Assembly: GCA_007120915.1 (NCBI GenBank)
Contig: SKMT01000480.1
Location: 1 to 6,948, forward strand
Reading direction: 5' to 3'
Source of the DNA: Myxococcales bacterium
Lineage (GTDB): Bacteria; Myxococcota_A; Bradymonadia; Bradymonadales; Bradymonadaceae
Length of the DNA: 6,948 nucleotides
This document shows, piece by piece, positions 1-4,574 of the stretch. Below the pieces are notes generated by a model that made no database searches, was not told the DNA's origin, and saw only the letters and a list, made by a program, of their open reading frames with translations. The stretch's first letter is position 1; every line of letters begins with the position of its first letter. Made by a program: the position numbers and the translations under genes.

Positions 1-330
1 CGCGGCGGCGTGGTCCTGCGTCGAGTAGATGTTGCACGACGCCCAGCGCACCTCGGCGCCCAGTTGAACCAGCGTCTCGATAAGCACCGCCGTCTGCACC
101 GTCATGTGCAGCGACCCGGAGATTCGGGCCCCTTCCAGCGGCTGGTCCTCGGTGTACTTGTCGCGAAGTGCCATCAGCCCCGGCATCTCCTCCTCGGCCA
201 ACTCGATCTCTTTGCGGCCGAAGGCGACCGTCTCCTCGGACAGGTCGGCGACGCGAAACGGCAACTCCGTAAACAACGGCTGACCGGTGGACATAAAGCG
301 AGGTGCAACATCAACAGGGGAAGTGCTCAT
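1..330 (-). CDS. ahcY: Adenosylhomocysteinase, N-terminal 110 residues (partial)
   Basis: S-adenosyl-L-homocysteine hydrolase reversibly cleaves SAH to adenosine and homocysteine in the cytoplasm, relieving product inhibition of methyltransferases in the activated methyl cycle. The reverse complement of 1-330 translates without a stop and carries family hallmarks: DLSEETVAFGRKEIELAEEE (29-48), then EMPGLMALR, ARISGSLHMTVQTAVLIETL (68-87), GAEVRWASCNIYSTQDHAAA (91-110). His75 in SLHMT and Asp106 in STQDH match conserved substrate-binding and catalytic positions of the family. The protein runs off the left edge, so the NAD-binding domain and C-terminus are not visible. The start is the ATG at 328-330, preceded by GGAGA with an 8-nt spacer; the alternative Met13 has no ribosome binding site. 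It is transcribed divergently from the gene at 717. No SAH riboswitch-like leader was seen. The identification is very secure. Confidence 0.96.
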   Translation of the reverse strand, partial: MSTSPVDVAPRFMSTGQPLFTELPFRVADLSEETVAFGRKEIELAEEEMPGLMALRDKYTEDQPLEGARISGSLHMTVQTAVLIETLVQLGAEVRWASCNIYSTQDHAAA

Positions 331-397
331 GGCGTCAATCTCCGATGCGGTGTCTGTGTGTACAGAAGGCGAAATACGGCGGATTCATCCACTGAAC

Positions 398-426
398 GGT
401 TGAGCAAATTCGGGCATTCCTGTCAA
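398..426 (-). promoter_or_regulatory. Possible sigma70 promoter for ahcY
   Basis: A perfect TTGACA lies at 421-426 on the minus strand. At a 17-nt spacing the -10 position (398-403) reads TCAACC, a poor match to TATAAT. It lies about 70-90 nt upstream of the ahcY start and its -35 edge is 8 nt from the heptanucleotide array at 435. The -35 match is good, but the weak -10 makes this a tentative call. Confidence 0.25.
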
Positions 427-434
427 GAGAAGCA

Positions 435-518
435 GGTGGTGGGTGGTCGGTGTTCGGTGGTGGGTGGTGGGTGTTCGCTGGTCGGTGTTCGGTGGCAGGT
501 GGTAGGTGGTCGGTGTGA
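435..518. repeat. Degenerate heptanucleotide tandem array, 12 units of GGTGGTS
   Basis: From 435 to 518 the plus strand can be cut into twelve consecutive 7-nt units with no indels, for example GGTGGTG, GGTGGTC, GGTGTTC, GGTGGCA. Eleven of the twelve begin GGTG; the seventh begins GCTG. The array lies in the divergent region between ahcY and the DUF2939-type gene. It is G-rich on the plus strand and ACC-rich in the direction of ahcY transcription. It holds no convincing gene. It resembles in form the short heptanucleotide repeats (STRR) known from filamentous cyanobacteria, but any function here is unknown. Confidence 0.85.
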
Positions 519-535
519 TCCGTGGAGGTTCATCG

Positions 536-594
536 CTCGACCCGTAGCCCCGGGCCAGCCGCAGTTCAGGCTGCCCGGGGGGCTGAGGTTCGAG
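536..594. repeat. Long imperfect GC-rich inverted repeat
   Basis: The arms start and end with CTCGA (536-540) and TCGAG (590-594). The core pairs AGCCCCGGGCCAGCC (546-560) with GGCTGCCCGGGGGGCT (569-584), with small bulges, around the loop GCAGTTCA. The whole can fold into a roughly 59-nt hairpin on either strand. No T-tract follows, so a simple Rho-independent terminator is unlikely. It may be a palindromic intergenic repeat (REP or MITE type) or a leader structure; the sequence alone cannot decide. Confidence 0.6.
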
Positions 595-644
595 AAATCG
601 GTGATCGGTGGTAGCAGCCCTCCGACAGTAGCATCGAGGATGAC

Positions 645-670
645 CAGCCGCTATGATTTCACAGCGGCTG
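645..670. promoter_or_regulatory. Perfect 8-bp palindrome upstream of the DUF2939-type gene
   Basis: CAGCCGCT (645-652) and AGCGGCTG (663-670) are perfect inverted copies separated by 10 nt. The site ends 46 nt before the start codon at 717. This is a plausible place for a dimeric regulator to bind, or for a small hairpin in the leader. No flanking promoter could be called with confidence. The rest of 595-716 shows nothing else recognisable. Confidence 0.4.
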
Positions 671-716
671 CGCGCAACCAATGACAATCGCCACTGAATG
701 CATATGAGGTCGGACG

Positions 717-1202
717 ATGAGCGAACCCGGCAAATCACCATCTTCGTCAGGCACCACCGGCGCCATCATTTTCCTGGTCATCGCCGCCGTGCTGTTCGGC
801 GCCTACTGGTTCGCTTCGCCCTACGTCACGCTGTACCGGGTGGGCCAGGCCGTCGAAGACGGGGACAGCGACTACATCTGCGAGCGGATCAACTTCGAGA
901 AGCTCGAAGATAATTTCAACAAGGGAGCGCTCATCGAGGAGTCCCCCATGCTCGGCGGAATCCTCGACGACGGGCTGGGCTGCGAGACCATCAAAGGATT
1001 GATGGAGTTCATCGAGTTCATCCAGGCGTTCAGCGACGACGATGACGAGTTCATGGAGGAGCTGATGGAGGAGACCTCCACGGGCTTCGACTCCCCGCTG
1101 ACCTTCTCGATTCGGGTCGGCGACGAGGACGACGGCCAGATTCGGCTGGTGATGTCTCGGACTCTGGTCAGTTGGGAGCTGACGGACGTGAAATTCTCCT
1201 AG
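717..1202 (+). CDS. DUF2939-type single-span membrane protein
   Basis: A 161-residue protein. Residues 1-13 are Ser/Gly-rich and cytoplasmic-like, and 14-32 form one hydrophobic membrane span. The stretch FASPYVTLYRVGQAVEDGDSDY (32-53) follows. This SPYxTLYxxxxAxxxGD pattern directly after an N-terminal membrane helix is the signature of the DUF2939 family, a group without known function. The remaining domain is likely extracytoplasmic and very acidic (DDDDEFMEELMEE, 107-119). It has only two cysteines, Cys55 and Cys89, which could form a disulfide. The start ATG at 717 has GAGG with a 7-nt spacer. The gene is divergent from ahcY and convergent with the methyltransferase gene, so it is probably monocistronic. 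The gene call is firm; the family assignment rests on recalled motif similarity, and the function is unknown. Confidence 0.85.
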   Translation: MSEPGKSPSSSGTTGAIIFLVIAAVLFGAYWFASPYVTLYRVGQAVEDGDSDYICERINFEKLEDNFNKGALIEESPMLGGILDDGLGCETIKGLMEFIEFIQAFSDDDDEFMEELMEETSTGFDSPLTFSIRVGDEDDGQIRLVMSRTLVSWELTDVKFS

Positions 1203-1210
1203 TTTGCGTG

Positions 1211-1385
1211 GGGCCCCTCCGCCTACGCTTCGCTCCGGCACCTCCCCGGCGAATCCGGGGAGGGAAGCCGTGCTGGTTTACACCGAGTGTGGTTTATGAC
1301 GTGAACCCGAAACGGTGGAGGGCTGCACGGCTTCCCTCCCCACGAGGCACGAGTGGGGAGGTGTCCCGGAGGGACGGAGGGGCCG
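1211..1385. terminator. Compound inverted-repeat element, likely bidirectional terminator
   Basis: Two related copies of a roughly 60-nt module face each other across a 51-nt centre. The outer parts pair GGCCCCTCC (1212-1220) with GGAGGGGCC (1376-1384). The inner parts pair GGGGAGGGAAGCCGTGC (1257-1273) with its perfect complement at 1325-1341. Each copy also forms its own hairpin: CCTCCCCGG / CCGGGGAGG (1241-1263, loop 5) on the left, and CCTCCCCAC / GTGGGGAGG (1335-1361, loop 9) plus GTCCC / GGGAC (1363-1375) on the right. The element fills almost the whole gap between the convergent stop codons at 1202 and 1390. Termination from both sides is inferred from this position; there are no T-tracts, so it may instead be a mobile palindromic repeat serving as a barrier. 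Confidence 0.65.
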
Positions 1386-1389
1386 GTTG

Positions 1390-3408
1390 CTAAACCAGAT
1401 GATGCCGCTTCACTGACGCCCCCTCCAGCGGGCAATACCGAACCCCATACGCCTCACACACCCTCTGGTCTATCGCTACCTCCAGATCGGCTAACTGCCC
1501 CAGCAGTTCTTCCCGCTGCCGAGCACCCACCTCCACCGCCCCATCATACAACGGATCGCCCTCCACCGTGGCATGAATCCGCCGAAGCCCATCGATCAAC
1601 GCCCAGACATCTTCGGCAACCTCCCTCGCCGTCTCATCCTCCATCTGTGGCACCGGCAACGCCCGCACATCCCGCATCTGAAAATGCAGCGTCGGGTTCA
1701 ACGCCTTGAGCATTCGCCTGGCTGGCGATGAATTCAGCACCGCCAGCGCCGCCCCGATTCGCTCGCGCTCGGTCAGCGTGGGCCACCAGTGGTCGGCGGG
1801 AAACACCGCCGGCCCCGTCATGTCGAACAGGCAATTCGGCGGCATCCACCGGGCGTTGAACCGCTTGCCGCCAAAGTCGGTGTACACGATGCCTTCGCGA
1901 AACCACCACTTCTCGTCGAGCAGGCTGGAGGTGCGGTTTTCGTCGTAGAACCGGCGTGCCTCATCGCTCCAGTCGACCACCCACTTCCAGTTGCCCCACC
2001 AGGGGGCGAACCGCCCGCCCTTGCTGTAAAACACCCACCGCCCCTGCGGTTTACCCCGCCCACCCAGCGCCTCGACACGCCGGAGTTGGTCCTCGGGAAC
2101 ATCCATCCATTCACGCACGTACGTCTTATTTCGCCCCGTTTTGTTCTGGCTGGGCACGTCGGCGAACTCGACCAGCGGCGGTAGTTCGTCGAACAACGCT
2201 CTCAGTTCCGGCTCCAGATCGTGGCAGATCGGCCGGCCCGGCACGGGCTTCGTCGTCGCTACGTCGAACAACGTTGGTTCTCCGCAACGAAGCGACTCTT
2301 CGAAGGCGCGGCGCTTGTCTTCCGGGCCCGTTTCGTCGCGCAGATCCCACAGCTTCGCCGGTTCTGAGCCGTCGCACCGCCCGTCGGTGCGCTGCACAAA
2401 TGCGACGACGCTCGCCTTCTCGCCGTCCAGGTTCCAGAACGCCCCGGCACCCAGGTGCAAGAACAGCGTCAGAGCTGCTCGCTCCAGCAGATCGCGGCGC
2501 GCCTTCTCAAACCGGCGCAGGTACCAGATCGACTGCTGGGCGAGGATTCCCACCGTCTGCTCTGCCAGCTCGTGGCAGCGGGCGATGAACGTCGAGAAGA
2601 GATCCCGATGATAGGGCCGAAACCGGGGGTCGAGTCGTTCGCGAAGCCCGTCGGGCATCGACCGCCAGCCCATGTAGGGCGGATTCGTCACCACCGCATC
2701 TGCCGGTTGTACGTCGGCGTCGTTCAGCCCGTCGCCTGCGGTGATCTGGCGTCGGCAGATCTGTTCGCTTCGCTCGCAGCGTCTTCCGGTGACCCGCGCG
2801 ACCTCAAGCGCGATGGTGCGCTGTGCTACGTCGACGGCTCTCTCGTCGAGGTCCACGCCCCACAGCGGGGCTACCCACTGGTGCGGTTCAGCATCCGGAG
2901 TTCGCCGGGCGAACACCGACATCGCCGCCAGCAACATCTGCCCGCCGCCGACCGCCGGGTCCAACAACGCCGGTGCACCGCCGTCGCACTGTGCAATTGC
3001 CTCCGAAGCCAGCACATCGGCGATCCAGCGCGGGGTGTAAAGCTGGGTGGTGACGGTCTGGGAGCTGTGTTTCTGTTCGCGCTGCACGTGGGCTTCGAAC
3101 GCGTCGTGACGCGCCGCTGCGGCGTGCTGTTCGTGCAGCCAGCCCAGCGCATGGGGGTCATCCCACAGCTCGGGGGGCCAGCGGTCCAGAATGTCGTCGA
3201 AATCGTTGGGCGTCGCATCGTCGACGAGCCCATCGGCGGTCACACCGCGGCTCGTCGCCATCCGCCGGGTCGCCGCGTCGATCAGCGCGGCCCGCCCGCC
3301 TGCGGTGTATTCGTCGGCGAGCGCTGTCTGCAGTAGCTCAGCAAATGACGCGGCGTGCTCCGGGGTCTGGGTGGGAGCCAGCCCGTCAAACGTCACGCCC
3401 TGGGTCAT
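1390..3408 (-). CDS. PglX-like adenine-specific DNA methyltransferase (short, solitary)
   Basis: A 672-residue class I SAM-dependent methyltransferase predicted to make N6-methyladenine in DNA. Visible motifs in order are: TTQLYTPRWIADVLASEAI (120-138), the helix preceding the fold; LLDPAVGGGQMLLAAM (148-163), SAM-binding motif I; GVDLDERAVDVA (184-195), motif II; VVTNPPYMGW (239-248), catalytic motif IV; and DLFSTFIARCHEL (269-281). The C-terminal region has FYSKGGRFAPWWGNWKWVVDW (460-480) and NPTLHFQMRDVRALPVP (571-587), which resemble the target-recognition part of BREX PglX. PglX is usually around 1200 residues, so this is a compact version with a short N-terminus. No nuclease motif was recognised. 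It is the last gene of the minus-strand operon, 16 nt after the TPR gene. The methyltransferase class is secure; the PglX relationship is from motif resemblance, and a type IIG-like enzyme is the alternative. Confidence 0.9.
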   Translation of the reverse strand: MTQGVTFDGLAPTQTPEHAASFAELLQTALADEYTAGGRAALIDAATRRMATSRGVTADGLVDDATPNDFDDILDRWPPELWDDPHALGWLHEQHAAAARHDAFEAHVQREQKHSSQTVTTQLYTPRWIADVLASEAIAQCDGGAPALLDPAVGGGQMLLAAMSVFARRTPDAEPHQWVAPLWGVDLDERAVDVAQRTIALEVARVTGRRCERSEQICRRQITAGDGLNDADVQPADAVVTNPPYMGWRSMPDGLRERLDPRFRPYHRDLFSTFIARCHELAEQTVGILAQQSIWYLRRFEKARRDLLERAALTLFLHLGAGAFWNLDGEKASVVAFVQRTDGRCDGSEPAKLWDLRDETGPEDKRRAFEESLRCGEPTLFDVATTKPVPGRPICHDLEPELRALFDELPPLVEFADVPSQNKTGRNKTYVREWMDVPEDQLRRVEALGGRGKPQGRWVFYSKGGRFAPWWGNWKWVVDWSDEARRFYDENRTSSLLDEKWWFREGIVYTDFGGKRFNARWMPPNCLFDMTGPAVFPADHWWPTLTERERIGAALAVLNSSPARRMLKALNPTLHFQMRDVRALPVPQMEDETAREVAEDVWALIDGLRRIHATVEGDPLYDGAVEVGARQREELLGQLADLEVAIDQRVCEAYGVRYCPLEGASVKRHHLV

Positions 3409-3415
3409 GGAGTCG

Positions 3416-3420
3416 CACCT
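3416..3420 (-). promoter_or_regulatory. Ribosome binding site setting the methyltransferase start
   Basis: AGGTG on the minus strand lies 7 nt before the ATG at 3406-3408 and immediately after the TPR gene stop codon (3425-3427). It favours this start over an upstream in-frame ATG at 3457-3459, which would add 17 residues encoded inside the preceding gene and has no comparable site. The close spacing suggests translational coupling. Confidence 0.6.
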
Positions 3421-3424
3421 GCGC

Positions 3425-4441
3425 TCAGAACCGATGGGTAAACCCGACGTGAATGCCATCCGGTGTCGGCGCCACGCTCACCCCGCTGCCGGGCCCGCTT
3501 CGGTCCCGCGTTGCCCACCAGATCGTAAATGCCGTCCCGGCTGCCAGCGTCAGCCCGGCGGCCACGCCCATGTTAAAGCCCATCGCCCGCGACGCGTCCA
3601 CATCATCCTGGGTGTAGTCGCTGTTCGGATCGTCCAGATTCGCCTCCATATGGCGTGCAGCGCCGTACTCCTGGAACGACAGATAGGTGAACAGCCCACC
3701 CACACCGACCAGCGCGAAGGTCACCGCCGGCTTCCAGACCGCCGGGCCCTCGGTGGACGGGGCGTCGGTCTCATCTTCTTCTTCTACGTCGCCACCGCTC
3801 AGATCGAACTCCACAATCTCGTCGGCGCCCTCGGCGATTTCGATCGTCGTGCTCTCGGACTGATACCCGGACTTGTCGACGATGACTTTGTGTTCTCCCG
3901 GCTCCACGGTCACCCACTGCGGGGTCTGGCCCACGGGCACGGTATCGCGATCGTCCAGGTAGATATCGGCGCCGATGGGCATGGTCTCCACACGCACCAT
4001 GGTGCGGTCATCACCGAGTTCTTCGTCGAGCCGCCGGATGGTGCGCGCCACCTCGCCGCGTTCCTCGGCGTGGGGGTCCTGCTCCTGGAAAAACTCGTAG
4101 TACTGGATCGCCCGCTCGTAATCCCCGGCGTGTTCATACGCCAGTGCCAGCCGGTAGGTGATCCGGGCGTGCGGAAACAGTTCGTGCACTTCGTGGAAGG
4201 CGTCGATGGCCGTGTCGAAGTCACCGGCGTCGTGGGCCGCTTCGCCCTCGTCGATCAGCTCGATGACCTGGATTTCCTGCTCCGGGGTCAGCCGGTCGAA
4301 CAGTTCCTCTTCGGTCGGCGGCACGTCGTCCTGTTGTCCCGGTGGCGGCTCGCCGTTGGCCATCGCCACAGCCGGCACCGTCAGTGCCAGCGCTGCGAGC
4401 GCGACCACAAAGACCACCCATCTCGAACTTCGAACCGTCAT
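3425..4441 (-). CDS. Exported TPR and PEGA-domain envelope protein
   Basis: A 338-residue protein of unknown specific function. It begins with a signal peptide: Arg3 and Arg7, a hydrophobic core 9-25, and a likely cut after AMA at 28. A Pro/Gln-rich linker leads to two TPR-like helical repeats at about 57-124 (for example YRLALAYEHAGDYERAIQYY). A PEGA domain follows at about 148-214 (VETMPIGADIYLDD, then GQTPQWVTVEPGEHKVIVDKSGY). An acidic linker (218-228) precedes two hydrophobic segments, 238-256 and 289-311, and a C-terminus ending VGFTHRF. TPR repeats bind protein partners and PEGA domains are typical of surface or envelope proteins in deltaproteobacteria. The start has a strong AAGGAG with 5-nt spacing. 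It lies 133 nt after the kinase gene and 16 nt before the methyltransferase gene, so it is probably co-transcribed with both. A partner or scaffold for the kinase is a guess from context. Confidence 0.9.
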   Translation of the reverse strand: MTVRSSRWVVFVVALAALALTVPAVAMANGEPPPGQQDDVPPTEEELFDRLTPEQEIQVIELIDEGEAAHDAGDFDTAIDAFHEVHELFPHARITYRLALAYEHAGDYERAIQYYEFFQEQDPHAEERGEVARTIRRLDEELGDDRTMVRVETMPIGADIYLDDRDTVPVGQTPQWVTVEPGEHKVIVDKSGYQSESTTIEIAEGADEIVEFDLSGGDVEEEDETDAPSTEGPAVWKPAVTFALVGVGGLFTYLSFQEYGAARHMEANLDDPNSDYTQDDVDASRAMGFNMGVAAGLTLAAGTAFTIWWATRDRSGPGSGVSVAPTPDGIHVGFTHRF

Positions 4442-4491
4442 CTTCGCTCCTTAACAGCATTGTTGTTCAACGCCACCGTCACCTGGCACAC

Positions 4492-4573
4492 GACCCAAGA
4501 CCCAAGACCCAAGACCCAAGACCCAAGACCCGAGACCCAAGACCCGAGACCCAAGACGCACGACCCGAGACCC
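4492..4573. repeat. Exact 7-nt tandem array (GACCCAA / TTGGGTC), 11.7 units
   Basis: Eleven consecutive 7-nt units with perfect phase, plus a final GACCC. The first five units are identical GACCCAA. The later ones alternate mainly between GACCCAA and GACCCGA, with one GACGCAC unit at 4555. The array begins one base past the kinase stop codon in the direction of transcription and makes up 82 nt of the 133-nt gap to the TPR gene. On the transcribed-sense (minus) strand it reads as repeated GGGTCTT, so four GGG runs with 4-nt loops occur several times over, meeting the usual G-quadruplex pattern. The remaining 50 nt before the TPR start hold the ribosome binding site and nothing else seen. Confidence 0.95.
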
Positions 4574-4574
4574 C

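Noticed and set aside
331..434. SAH riboswitch in the ahcY leader
   Set aside because: The conserved core expected of that riboswitch was not found on the minus strand; only a plain ribosome binding site was visible.
10..684. Plus-strand open frame at the left end
   Set aside because: Its first half is antisense to ahcY, which is unmistakable on the minus strand, and its second half runs through the heptad array and palindromes.
747..1241. Minus-strand open frame opposite the DUF2939-type gene
   Set aside because: The plus-strand frame has a ribosome binding site, a membrane span and a family signature; the minus frame has none.
1172..1709. Short open frames through the convergent gap and methyltransferase end
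   Set aside because: They translate the GC-rich inverted repeats and the antisense of the methyltransferase, with no ribosome binding site or domain.
3409..3459. Upstream ATG extending the methyltransferase by 17 residues
   Set aside because: It lies inside the TPR/PEGA gene in another frame and lacks a ribosome binding site; the ATG at 3408 has AGGTG at 7 nt.
4492..4573. CRISPR array
   Set aside because: The units are 7 nt with no spacers, and no cas genes are present.
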